DNA from: Sarcocystis neurona | Taxonomy: Eukaryota; Apicomplexa; Conoidasida; Eucoccidiorida; Sarcocystidae | Length of the DNA stretch: 64,000 nucleotides | Direction: 5' to 3' | Assembly (NCBI GenBank): GCA_000727475.1 | Contig: KL647314.1 | Span: forward strand, 156,304 to 220,303 | Shown here: piece by piece, positions 39,101 to 46,647 of the stretch | Layout: every line of letters starts with the position of its first letter | How positions within the stretch are numbered: position 1 is the stretch's first letter | Made by a program: the position numbers and the translations under genes | Notes under the pieces: model-generated | What the model was told of the DNA's origin: nothing | What the model saw: only the letters and a program-made list of their open reading frames with translations | The model's database searches: none

Positions 39101-42100
39101 ATACAAATATACGAACACACATAAATGCAAATGAACCTCTTACTAGAATATACACCTCTTACTAGTATATACTATATGTATATATATAAGTATATATGTA
39201 TGTATATATGTAAGTAAAGATGAACCTTTTACATACATATACATGTGTATATATATATATGTATAAATGTGTGCGTACGTGTAAATGTAGGTGGACCTTT
39301 CACAAGGATATACATGTGTAGATGCGTCGTGCTTGTGCTGCCGTTGGACTGCTGCTGCTGTTCCTGCACTGCAGCTACGGATGTTGGGCTGTATATTTCT
39401 TGCTGGTCCTGAGCTGTTGTTTTAGCTGACATCTGCTGTTGGTGCTGCTGTGTGTCTTTCGGCCGCTGCCGGCGTTCTTCGTGTGCTGCCGCCCGGCTCT
39501 GTGCGACTGCCGTGCTGCTGCTGACATTGCGGTGGTGCCACTGCTGCTGCTGTTGTCGTTGCTGTCGTCCTGCTGCTGCTGTAGGAGTTGCTTACGGCGG
39601 ATATGGGCTTACTGTTGCGTGAGGCCGAAGAGGAGGAGGCGGCGGAGATTCAGCTACGTGCTGCAGGTGCGGCAGCAGCACTGGATAGCAGCAGCTGCCG
39701 CAGCAGCAGCAATCCGCTGCTGTCGACGTTGGCTGCAGCAGCAGTCGAAGAAGACGACGAAGAGGAAGAGGAAGAGGAACGAGAAGATCACTTTCCACGG
39801 CGCAGCAGAAGGAAAAGTGAGGCAGGGGCCGGCGCAGCAGCAGCAGAAGTAGCAGCAATCGAAGCAGCAGCAATCGAAACAGCAGCAGCGACGACCGAAG
39901 CAGCAGCAGCAGCAGCCGCAAAAGGAAGAGCAGCGTATTTGGAGGAAGCAGCAGCAGCAGCCGAAGAAGAACCAGCAGCAACAGCAGCGTCGGGAGAAGA
40001 ACGAGGCCGTTCAGGCAAACGTGGCTTGCTTCTTCATCGATCGTATCGTTACAACAGAGCTTCCCGTCCCTCGGAGCAGCTGCAGGAGCACGAGATGCTG
40101 CTGCACGCAGCAGACGAAGAAGAAGAGGACGAGGTGCAAGAGGAGGAGCAACAGCAACACCGACGACAGCAGCTGAAAAGAGAAGCAGCAGCGAGTAGCG
40201 GTGGAAGTTCAGGAAAAGAAGAATACGAAAGTGAAATGAAAGAAATGAAGCCTAGCAGCAAGAGCAGCAGTACAATCCGGGCACCGCGCGGGGAGAATAA
40301 CAGGGAGGCGGCTCCGTACTACTACTACAGCAGCAGCAGCAGACGCGGCAGCGGCAGGAGCAGAAGTGGCAGTGGCAGCCGCGCAGGCAGCGACATGAGC
40401 AGAAGTGGCAGCGGCACGAGCAGCAACAAGGTCGGCAGCAGGAGCACGGGCATCACCGGTAGCGCGAGCAGTGCGGCCCGCAGCAGCAGCAGCAGCGCAT
40501 CGACAGACCCGCCCAGAAGCAGCGACAGCGTAATCCACAGGGGGAGTTGTTCTGCCACTGGCAGCAGCTGCAGCAGCAGGAAGAGTAGCGGTGGCAGCAG
40601 CAACTGCAGCGGCAGCAGCGCTAGCAATAACGTCACCAGCAGTAGCAGTAGTAGCAGTGGCAGCAGCGCGATTGATCGCGCGTTAAAGAGCCTGAGGGAT
40701 ATAGTAGAAAGTGCTGGAATGCTTCCACTAATGCAGCAGCAGCATCATGGGGAGAGGGATCGCGAGATGCATGCGCCAGCAGCGTCTGCTGCTCCTGACA
40801 GTGAACAATGTGTGCGGTTGATTCGTGAACCGCAGCAGCTGCCTCGGCCGCCAGCCCCCGCGGCAGCATTCCGCGTTGCTGCCGATCCTGGTGATGCCGC
40901 TGATTTAGCTGCTGATGTTGCTGCTGGCAGTCGCTTTCTCGCAGGAGGAGAGAGAGCAGAAACGCCGGTCAGCGGTCCTCGTCCTTATTCAGCTGATGCA
41001 GCAACAACCGACGGTGCCGCAAGAGCAGCAGCACCCACAGGAGCAGCAGCAACAGGTGAAGCAACAGCAGCGCGTGTGGAACTGCAGGACGACGACAGGC
41101 TGCATGGCAGGGTCGCTGAAGCGTCTGCTGCAGGTGGAAACGCGTCTTTCTACTCCTCAGAGTCCTTGAGGCGTCCGGCTGGTTCTCTTGCTGCTGTTGG
41201 TGGTGGTGCTGCAAGTCCTCCGGCTGCTACCTTTACGGCGGGTGTTCCCGGTGTACGGGCGTCTGCCGCCGCATCGGCAGCTGCTGCCGAGCCGACGACT
41301 GCTGGTGTGTTGACGGGAGCTGCTGCCGCCGGTGCGACTGCTGCTGGCGCTGCGCCAGGTGCTGGCATGGCCAATCCTGTGGTGCACACCGTTCCTGTTC
41401 CTGCCGCTGCTGCTTCCTGTACCCCGCGTGAGGCAGCAGATGCTGCTGCTGATTCTTCACCAGCTTCACATGCGTCAAGGCGGTCTTCGTCGTCAGTTCC
41501 CGGACTCATAGTGAGTGACGGCGGCGACTCCTCCGCGCCGCTGCAGCCGGAGGAGGAGCAGCAGCAGGGGCCTCCGAAGCAGCGGCCAGTGCGTTCGCCG
41601 CTTTGTTGTTTAGGAACGGAAGGGCAGCAGCAGCAGCAAGAGGTGCAGCGGCAGGACATGCGGCAGCAGCAGGCGACGCAGCAACACAGCAACCCAGCTG
41701 CTGCAGCAGCGGCTTGCTCAAGAACAGCAGCAGCGTCTGCCGCTGCCGAGTGCGGGGGTCCTTCTGCGGCACCTGCTCAGGCTCCTGCAGCTGCCTGGGA
41801 GCTGGAACCGCACATGACTTCTGCCGCCAAAGGAGAAACAGTCACAGCACAAGCAGAACCAGCAGCAGCAGCTCCTGCAGCAGCAGAAGCAGACTGTGAG
41901 AGGGAAGGAAGGGGGGACGATAGGGACGAGACGCTTGCGGATACTGCTTCCTTGTTGACTGAGCTCGCGACGCAGGACTCTGCCAAAGCAGCAGCGGCAG
42001 CTTTGCCTCCGTGGCCAGCACCGACGGGAGCAGCAGCTGGTGCGGCCCGGGTAGCAGACGCAGCAGCAGAGGGCCCTGCGCGTGCAGCAGGTGCAGCAGC

Positions 42101-45100
42101 GGCACCACGTACACCCGACGCATCATCGTCGAGATTTTTTGCTGCAACGTCGACAAGAAAGAAAAACTCGTTTGCTTTGCCTTGTGGGGCACCTGGTTCT
42201 ACTTCTGGCGGCACCGCCTCAGCGTCCAGATCTGCTGTGGACATTGCTTTAAGCAGCGCTGCTGCCGCTTTCTCTGCGGAAGCCGGAGGGGATCGACGTG
42301 CTGCAGCTGTCGGTGATGCTGGTGCTGCGGCACCTTCCGACGCCGACGCAGCCCCTTACGCAGCAGGCCGTTGCGCTGATGCTGCTGCCGTTGCGCGGAG
42401 GGATGCTGCCACTGTTGAAAAGGAGAATAAGGAGCAGATTCGTAGACATTCTGCAGCGGCGCCTGCGGAAACCCAGGCTGCTGCTGTTGCGTCTTCTCTG
42501 TCAGCCGGTGCAGGAGGTCCTGCTGGTTTAGATTACCGGGGGGAGGGAGCGCATCCGGGCGACAGCAGCAGCTGCAGCAGTCCGAGCAATAGCAGCAGCA
42601 AAGATAGCAGCAGCAGCAAAGATAACAGCAGCAGCAACAGCAGCAACAGCAGCAACAGCAATAGGGGAAGTAACAAGAGCTGCAAGAGCAGCAGCAAGAG
42701 CAGGAGCATCAACAGTAGCAGTAGCAGCAGCAGGAGCGACACGAGCGGCGACGGTGGATTTGTTGCTGCCGGTGCTGCTGCTGAGGCGTGTGCAGCGGAT
42801 GGCTGCGCATGTCTAGGCGGAGAACAACGGAACGAGGACGAGGAAGAAACAACAGCAGATGCGTCTCTCGCGGCAGGTGGAACTGAAACGCAGACAGAGC
42901 AGGTGCATGCAGTAAACGACAATATTTGTGGAAAGGCGCTTCCGCTGAGGCCTCGAGCTGCTGCAGAAGATTGGCGCGTGCCATCTTCTTGGTATCCTCC
43001 CTATACAGACGCGGCAAAACAGGAAGAACAGCAACCCCTCGTCGACACAGCAGCTGCTGCTGCTCTTCCTGATGCTACTGCTGTTGGTCATCGTAACGCT
43101 ACAGCTGCTGCTTTTTCTAATGCTATGCCTGCTGCTCGTCCTGATGCTATTGTCCTTGCTGCTCCTGCTGATGCTACGCGTGCTGCCGCTCATGCTGGTG
43201 CCGCTGGTGCTTCTTGTGCGCCTGATGCAGCAGCTGTTTTCTCTACTGTTGCTGGCCCTGCGTTGCGATTGGGGCCGTCTGGTAAGACGAGAGTAGCAGC
43301 AGAATCAGGAGAAGTGAGCTGCAAGGAAAACGCGGGTGAGGGACGGGCTGCTGAGGCAGGAAAGGCAGAGCAGCAGCGCGGATGGGATACGAAAAGGGGG
43401 CGAATCGGTTCGTGCACGCGTCCGCAGTCCTTGCATGCGGTCTACAACGAGCAGTGCAGTGGCAGCGGCAGCAGCAGCAGTGACAGCGGTAACAGCAACA
43501 GTAACAGCAACGCTTCGGCGTCCACTTGCTGCTTCGGTGCTGCTGACCCTACGCTGCTCGCCGCAAGTCGAAGGCAAAGCGACACTTGTGGAGGGCGACA
43601 GCAGCAGCGACAGCAGCCACAGCGGCAGGGAGGTTGTCAGGAGCGGGGGTGGCGGCTGCAGGAGGAATCGAGAGAGCCGCAGCAGAAGCAGGTACTGTCA
43701 CCGGCGCAGCGGCTGCAGCAGGAGCAGCAGAAGCGGGAGGAGAAGGAAGGGGAGCAGCAGCAGCGTGAACCAGATGGTACGCAGCTGGAAGCCGCTGCAT
43801 TGCTCCTGAATGTACCAGCAACAGAAAACCTACACTACCGAGCTGCAGCGTCCGCAGAAGTGGGCGCGGCTGCTGCAACCGAGCAGGCGGCGGGCGCAGC
43901 AGCGACGCGAGGAGCACCAGGAGGGCCGAGAGCAGCTGCAGATCGAGGAGGCCTACTAGTCGAAGCAGCAGGTGAAGCAACGAAGACTGCAGGTCTGGGG
44001 GAAGCAGACGACTCGGTGGCTGCAGCAGAAGCAGGAGTGGCAGTGAGACTGGCCGGAGCAGCAGGCAAGTCAGAAGCGACGGCTGCTGCTGCAGAAGAGG
44101 AATTTTCTCGGCAGGGTTTTGATGTACCAGCGAGAAGGAACGCAGAAAGAGGAAAGGCGGCAGCTCCGTCTCGTTCGCAGCCGCAAACGGCAGACGGAGC
44201 AGCAGATGTCGAAAGCAGCTGCAGAGTGGTTGCAGCGACTATAGCGAGATCAGCAGAAGGCGAAGGCGCGGAAGCAGCAGCAGGAGCACAAGAAGTGGCA
44301 AGAGGCGCCGCTGCTGGTGGATCTGCAGGAGAGGGAGGAGGAGGACATGGAGCAGCAGCAGAAAGAGAGAGAAAAGAAGATGTAGAAGGTGCACGTTCCG
44401 TTTCAGGTTTTCTATCAGAAGGTTATGCATCGCGACCGTTGGCAGTGAAGTCTGACGCTGGTCGTTTTTTGCCGCCGTCCGGTGGCGCTGCTGCGGAGGC
44501 GTGCGATGTAGCAGCAGCAGCAGGTTGTGGAGAACGGGAGGCGCAGCAACATCAGCGTGAGGGAGGACATCAGAAGGAGCTGCACCAGCTGCAGCGCAAG
44601 GAGGGAAAGGAGACAGAGAAGCGACTGCAGCAGGTCGAAGAAAGGCAGGCGGAGCCGCAACGTGAACAACTGCAGAAGAAGCCGGAATACGAAGACCAGC
44701 AGTGGGACGACTATGAGACGGCAGAGGAGAGAGATGAGCGAAGTGCGACAGGGGGGAAGCAAGAGCAGAAAGAGCAGCAAGGCGGGGCTCATACGCAGCA
44801 GCAGCAGCTGACACCTGTGGAGTGCTTTGAAAAGGACGCAGTTTCTCCCACATTTGACATCGAGAGCAGCAGCGTACGAAGAAGAAGCAGCAACGTGGCC
44901 GCTGAGGAAGTGATGCATGGGGAGAGGAAGCAACGGCAGAGCAGCCCTAGCTGCGTGCGGTCCTCGGTTACGAGCGAGGGAGCTGCAGAAGCATCAACAG
45001 AGCGAGCAATAGCGAAAGCAGCAGAGAGGAGAGTCAACGCAGCAGCAGGAGGGCCCAGACAAACAGTGTGTGGCGAAAAGGCGGCGGCAGCAACAGGGGA

Positions 45101-46439
45101 AGCAGCAGCAGGACCCCCAGCGACTGCGTGCTTTGGAGAAGCACCGGGACGACCAGCAGCAGATGAAGTCGCAGACAACAACGCTGCACGAGAGGCCGCG
45201 GCAGCAGGGGCAGAGGATGCAGCGGCAACAGCGGAAGAGGACAAAGCAGAGGCAGTTGGCACTGCTACTGCAGCAGGCGAGAGGACCGATGCAACGGGAA
45301 CAGCCGCAGGATCGGCAGCATGTGAAGCTGCATCCGAAGTAGGGAGGTCAGTCGCAGATGCTGCACGCCCCACAGATGCTGCTGCAGCAGCAACAAACCC
45401 GGCAGCAGCGACCGTAGCAGCAGCAGCGTCCCCCAAGGTTGCTCCCGTAGACGACCTGAGCGCAGCAACGGCATCTGGAGACGCAGCAGCAGCTGCTTCA
45501 GAAACCACTGCAGCAGGAGGGGCAGGAATAGCGGCTGCGGAGAGGGGTGATGCGGCGGCAACAGCAACAGGCAACAGAACAGGACAGGCTGCAGTTGCTG
45601 CAGCAGCAGCAGCAGGAGAGACACTCGTGGAGGCGGAGGACCCGGAGGGGGGGAGAGGAGTAGGCGAGAAGACAGGAGGCAACGATGGAGAAGAAATCGA
45701 AGATGGGTTTGTGGGGTGTGAGCTGCTGACGGGTCGCGAAAAAGAAGAAGCACTAGCTGAGATGCTGGGTATTTCGTATCGGCGAAGCAGCCGCACCAAC
45801 AGCAGCAACCGTTCAGCGTTCTCTGCGCTGTCCTATACTTCATCATTTTCTCGTGTAACATGCAACAGCAGCTGCAGCGGCAGGACCAAGAGGCAGTCGA
45901 GCTCTCATGCGGCTGGTGCCACGCCTTCTTCGGGAGGCGAGGGAAGCTGCAGCAGGCAGTTGCCGCGGAGTCTGTCTGCGTCGTTTTCTGCGATTTTCCC
46001 GCTCTGCAGCAGCAGCAGAATCCCACCCAAACCAGCCTCCACACGCTCCGCTGGTGGTGTCTCCTGCTCCAGCAGTCCCGCTGCTGGTGTCTCCTGCGCT
46101 GGCGCTCCCGCACCTGCTGCTCCAGTTTGCTGCTCCAGCAGTCCTGCTGCTGCTGGCGCAAGTGCCGGTGTTGCTGCTGCTGCTCTCGACGTGGCGCCTT
46201 CGACGCCACGAGCCTCTGCTGCCGTTGGGCAGTCCTGCACGCCGCCGTCGACTGCTTGCCATAGCAGTGGTAGTACGGGCAGCAGCGGGAGGAGCTGGCA
46301 CAGAGAACCGGGCAGCGACAGCGGCACAAGTAGCAGTCAAGAAAATGACGCAGTCTACGCTGGAAGTTCGTTGACTAACGTGCAGGAATCCCGGCAGCAG
46401 GAAGCACACCCTCAGCAGCAACAGCAGCAGCCTCAATAG
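23174..46439 (+). CDS. Giant TBC-domain Rab GTPase-activating protein
   Basis: Proposed exons are 23174-27186, 28524-29641, 31983-32129, 33831-33921, 35031-35174, 38297-38423 and 39585-46439. All junctions are GT-AG and in phase, summing to 4,165 codons including TAG. The TBC domain runs from about residue 1310 to 1880. It starts with the pre-helix R-K-W and GVPPAHRWNAW, then the arginine-finger motif ITIDVPRTFP (Arg 1676) and the glutamine-finger GYCQG (Gln 1710). It continues with MNFIAGLLL, a YLHQWFLTLF-type block and VLWDFLLGEG, and ends with FEEVVKFLKSL. Such proteins stimulate GTP hydrolysis by Rab GTPases in membrane traffic. The long N- and C-terminal parts are Ser/Ala/Gln/Glu low complexity with no recognised domain. 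An in-frame TAA lies just before ATG 23174, but upstream exons (22022-22816) may provide the true start. The 3' end may also continue (see 46386-46647). Confidence 0.88.
28140..28500. repeat. CTG-oriented array in TBC intron 1
   Basis: Imperfect CTG/TTG/GCT triplets on the sense strand, directly upstream of the exon 2 acceptor. The rest of this intron (27187-28139) is TA/GT-rich microsatellite with no gene signal. Confidence 0.8.
28524..29641 (+). CDS. TBC gene exon 2: domain N-half with both catalytic fingers
   Basis: Starts after acceptor GGGTCAG with GVPPAHRWNAWRAICLPPP. After about 290 Ala/Gly/Ser/Gln-rich residues, the fold resumes with RRIYEREAAKRSIFYSLITI and DVPRTFP. It then gives LNAFANIHPEVGYCQG and ends at the donor GTATGG. 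The catalytic Arg codon is 29536-29538 and the Gln codon 29638-29640. The middle segment (28590-29468, 879 bases, an exact multiple of three) could instead be an intron with donor GTGCCG and acceptor TTGCAG. Removing it keeps the frame and gives a TBC domain of ordinary length. Confidence 0.88.
29690..30180. repeat. CTG-oriented array in TBC intron 2
   Basis: Imperfect CTG triplets begin about 50 bases after the exon 2 donor and run about 490 bases. Open frames across it (Leu/Cys/Ala-rich) are compositional. The following 30180-31260 is TA/GT microsatellite and unassigned DNA. Confidence 0.8.
31260..31915. repeat. ACT/CTA trinucleotide array in TBC intron 2
   Basis: About 650 bases of nearly pure imperfect ACT triplets, with GGTACT and CCTACT variants. 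It ends about 65 bases before exon 3. It reads as poly-Thr, poly-Leu or poly-Tyr in the plus frames and poly-Val or Ser on the minus strand. None is taken as coding. Confidence 0.9.
31983..32129 (+). CDS. TBC gene exon 3
   Basis: Begins after GCGCTGCAG and completes the Gly codon of GYCQG. It then encodes MNFIAGLLLLVSGFDEFEAF and a segment ending KGFFQEKFPLLRKYMK, the canonical centre of a TBC domain. It ends before GTACTT with one base left over, which pairs with CG at the start of exon 4 to give Ala. Confidence 0.93.
33430..33645. repeat. CTG-oriented array in TBC intron 3
   Basis: A dense CTG/GCT run, partly organised as a GGTGCTGGTG-type higher-order unit, about 190 bases before exon 4. 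TA/GT-rich intron sequence precedes it from 32130. Confidence 0.85.
33831..33921 (+). CDS. TBC gene exon 4
   Basis: A 91-base exon from acceptor GGGACAG to donor GTACGT. It encodes FDSLAAAQLPELRQHFADEG followed by VLPAVYLHQ. The final TG is completed by G of exon 5 to form Trp of the conserved QWFLTLF block, a strong check on both splice sites. Confidence 0.93.
33930..34800. repeat. CAG then CTG arrays in TBC intron 4
   Basis: Directly after the exon 4 donor, 33930-34190 is CAG/AGC/GAG-oriented. From about 34380 to 34790 the orientation flips to CTG. The CAG part is an exception to the CTG-in-introns pattern. It is 5'-proximal, far from the acceptor at 35030. Confidence 0.8.
35031..35174 (+). 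CDS. TBC gene exon 5
   Basis: Starts after GGTGCAG and encodes FLTLFVTSLPLRSVCVLWDF, then LLGEGLHALLQLAVALLKVL, matching the late TBC helices (the usual IWD is VLWD here). It ends at the strong donor GTAAGA with CG left over. That pairs with G of the 38297 exon, so the next exon is about 3.1 kb away. Confidence 0.92.
35790..36990. repeat. TCTA/TCTG tetranucleotide-rich tract
   Basis: About 1.2 kb of TCTATC/TCTGTC-type repeats in TBC intron 5. From 36541 it is organised into longer units. It is non-coding; the Ile/Tyr/Leu/Ser ORFs are compositional. Confidence 0.85.
36541..37020. repeat. Four-copy minisatellite, period 140-154 bp
   Basis: Copies start with GAATGGTAATGCGGGAC or a variant at 36541, 36681, 36835 and 36984. 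Each continues TTTATATGTGTATTTCTGTCT and then TCTA repeats. It lies inside the tetranucleotide tract of TBC intron 5. Confidence 0.85.
38297..38423 (+). CDS. TBC gene exon 6: end of TBC domain
   Basis: From acceptor TGCGCAG to consensus donor GTAAGA. Encodes FEEVVKFLKSLKCSGGGCDD followed by FKVGKMLVKQAAKVQLPEP, the usual terminal helices after the TBC core. It exits in phase 0, matching exon 7. Confidence 0.9.
38424..39584. repeat. TBC intron 6: TA minisatellite and CTG run
   Basis: The segment 38940-39320 has several copies of an ACCTCTTAC.AG.ATATACATG-like unit separated by (TA)n. About 39335-39583 is CTG-oriented and runs directly into the exon 7 acceptor, standing in for a pyrimidine tract. 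No gene is seen. Confidence 0.7.
39585..46439 (+). CDS. TBC gene exon 7: ~2,280-residue low-complexity tail
   Basis: Opens after a CTG-rich acceptor (CTGTAG) in phase 0 with ELLTADMGLLLREAEEEEAA. It stays open for 2,284 codons to TAG. Blocks alternate between poly-Ala, poly-Ser, poly-Gln and Glu/Arg-rich segments. A few blocks are non-repetitive and probably constrained: residues about 364-385 of the exon (DRALKSLRDIVESAGM), about 1125-1140 (EDWRVPSSWYPPYT) and about 2035-2065 (EEIEDGFVGCELLTGREKEE then ALAEMLGISYRR). No known domain was recognised. Undetected small introns are possible. Confidence 0.72.
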   Translation, partial: ELLTADMGLLLREAEEEEAAEIQLRAAGAAAALDSSSCRSSSNPLLSTLAAAAVEEDDEEEEEEEREDHFPRRSRRKSEAGAGAAAAEVAAIEAAAIETAAATTEAAAAAAAKGRAAYLEEAAAAAEEEPAATAASGEERGRSGKRGLLLHRSYRYNRASRPSEQLQEHEMLLHAADEEEEDEVQEEEQQQHRRQQLKREAAASSGGSSGKEEYESEMKEMKPSSKSSSTIRAPRGENNREAAPYYYYSSSSRRGSGRSRSGSGSRAGSDMSRSGSGTSSNKVGSRSTGITGSASSAARSSSSSASTDPPRSSDSVIHRGSCSATGSSCSSRKSSGGSSNCSGSSASNNVTSSSSSSSGSSAIDRALKSLRDIVESAGMLPLMQQQHHGERDREMHAPAASAAPDSEQCVRLIREPQQLPRPPAPAAAFRVAADPGDAADLAADVAAGSRFLAGGERAETPVSGPRPYSADAATTDGAARAAAPTGAAATGEATAARVELQDDDRLHGRVAEASAAGGNASFYSSESLRRPAGSLAAVGGGAASPPAATFTAGVPGVRASAAASAAAAEPTTAGVLTGAAAAGATAAGAAPGAGMANPVVHTVPVPAAAASCTPREAADAAADSSPASHASRRSSSSVPGLIVSDGGDSSAPLQPEEEQQQGPPKQRPVRSPLCCLGTEGQQQQQEVQRQDMRQQQATQQHSNPAAAAAACSRTAAASAAAECGGPSAAPAQAPAAAWELEPHMTSAAKGETVTAQAEPAAAAPAAAEADCEREGRGDDRDETLADTASLLTELATQDSAKAAAAALPPWPAPTGAAAGAARVADAAAEGPARAAGAAAAPRTPDASSSRFFAATSTRKKNSFALPCGAPGSTSGGTASASRSAVDIALSSAAAAFSAEAGGDRRAAAVGDAGAAAPSDADAAPYAAGRCADAAAVARRDAATVEKENKEQIRRHSAAAPAETQAAAVASSLSAGAGGPAGLDYRGEGAHPGDSSSCSSPSNSSSKDSSSSKDNSSSNSSNSSNSNRGSNKSCKSSSKSRSINSSSSSSRSDTSGDGGFVAAGAAAEACAADGCACLGGEQRNEDEEETTADASLAAGGTETQTEQVHAVNDNICGKALPLRPRAAAEDWRVPSSWYPPYTDAAKQEEQQPLVDTAAAAALPDATAVGHRNATAAAFSNAMPAARPDAIVLAAPADATRAAAHAGAAGASCAPDAAAVFSTVAGPALRLGPSGKTRVAAESGEVSCKENAGEGRAAEAGKAEQQRGWDTKRGRIGSCTRPQSLHAVYNEQCSGSGSSSSDSGNSNSNSNASASTCCFGAADPTLLAASRRQSDTCGGRQQQRQQPQRQGGCQERGWRLQEESREPQQKQVLSPAQRLQQEQQKREEKEGEQQQREPDGTQLEAAALLLNVPATENLHYRAAASAEVGAAAATEQAAGAAATRGAPGGPRAAADRGGLLVEAAGEATKTAGLGEADDSVAAAEAGVAVRLAGAAGKSEATAAAAEEEFSRQGFDVPARRNAERGKAAAPSRSQPQTADGAADVESSCRVVAATIARSAEGEGAEAAAGAQEVARGAAAGGSAGEGGGGHGAAAERERKEDVEGARSVSGFLSEGYASRPLAVKSDAGRFLPPSGGAAAEACDVAAAAGCGEREAQQHQREGGHQKELHQLQRKEGKETEKRLQQVEERQAEPQREQLQKKPEYEDQQWDDYETAEERDERSATGGKQEQKEQQGGAHTQQQQLTPVECFEKDAVSPTFDIESSSVRRRSSNVAAEEVMHGERKQRQSSPSCVRSSVTSEGAAEASTERAIAKAAERRVNAAAGGPRQTVCGEKAAAATGEAAAGPPATACFGEAPGRPAADEVADNNAAREAAAAGAEDAAATAEEDKAEAVGTATAAGERTDATGTAAGSAACEAASEVGRSVADAARPTDAAAAATNPAAATVAAAASPKVAPVDDLSAATASGDAAAAASETTAAGGAGIAAAERGDAAATATGNRTGQAAVAAAAAAGETLVEAEDPEGGRGVGEKTGGNDGEEIEDGFVGCELLTGREKEEALAEMLGISYRRSSRTNSSNRSAFSALSYTSSFSRVTCNSSCSGRTKRQSSSHAAGATPSSGGEGSCSRQLPRSLSASFSAIFPLCSSSRIPPKPASTRSAGGVSCSSSPAAGVSCAGAPAPAAPVCCSSSPAAAGASAGVAAAALDVAPSTPRASAAVGQSCTPPSTACHSSGSTGSSGRSWHREPGSDSGTSSSQENDAVYAGSSLTNVQESRQQEAHPQQQQQQPQ

Positions 46440-46647
46440 CAGCAACGCTAGCAGCAGCGAAACGCTGCAACAGTCTCAGCCGAATGACGAAGCAGACACA
46501 AGGAAAAGCTGCACTCCCACACGTGTGTGCGTACAGGAGGCACCATATCTCGCAGCAACAGCAGGAGCCGCAGTGTGGCAGCCGTCGCTCGAGCAACTAA
46601 ACCAGCAGCGTGAACTGGTGGAGTTTTTCCCTTTTGCCTGCTTTCAC
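46386..46647 (+). CDS. Candidate exon following or overlapping the TBC 3' end
   Basis: In the frame one base off from the TBC exon, an open stretch runs from just after TGA 46372 to a consensus donor GTACGT at 46648. From the CAG at 46473 it is non-repetitive: SQPNDEADTRKSCTPTRVCV then QEAPYLAATAGAAVWQPSLE and LNQQRELVEFFPFACFH. It may be a further exon of the TBC gene reached by a short intron, the product of a frameshift in the assembly, or an exon of a separate gene. No downstream partner is certain. Confidence 0.4.

Noticed and set aside
44789..45808. Long Ala/Ser-rich minus-strand frame opposite TBC exon 7
   Set aside because: It arises from CTG on the minus strand of CAG repeats; there is no motif, and the plus frame is continuous with the TBC gene.
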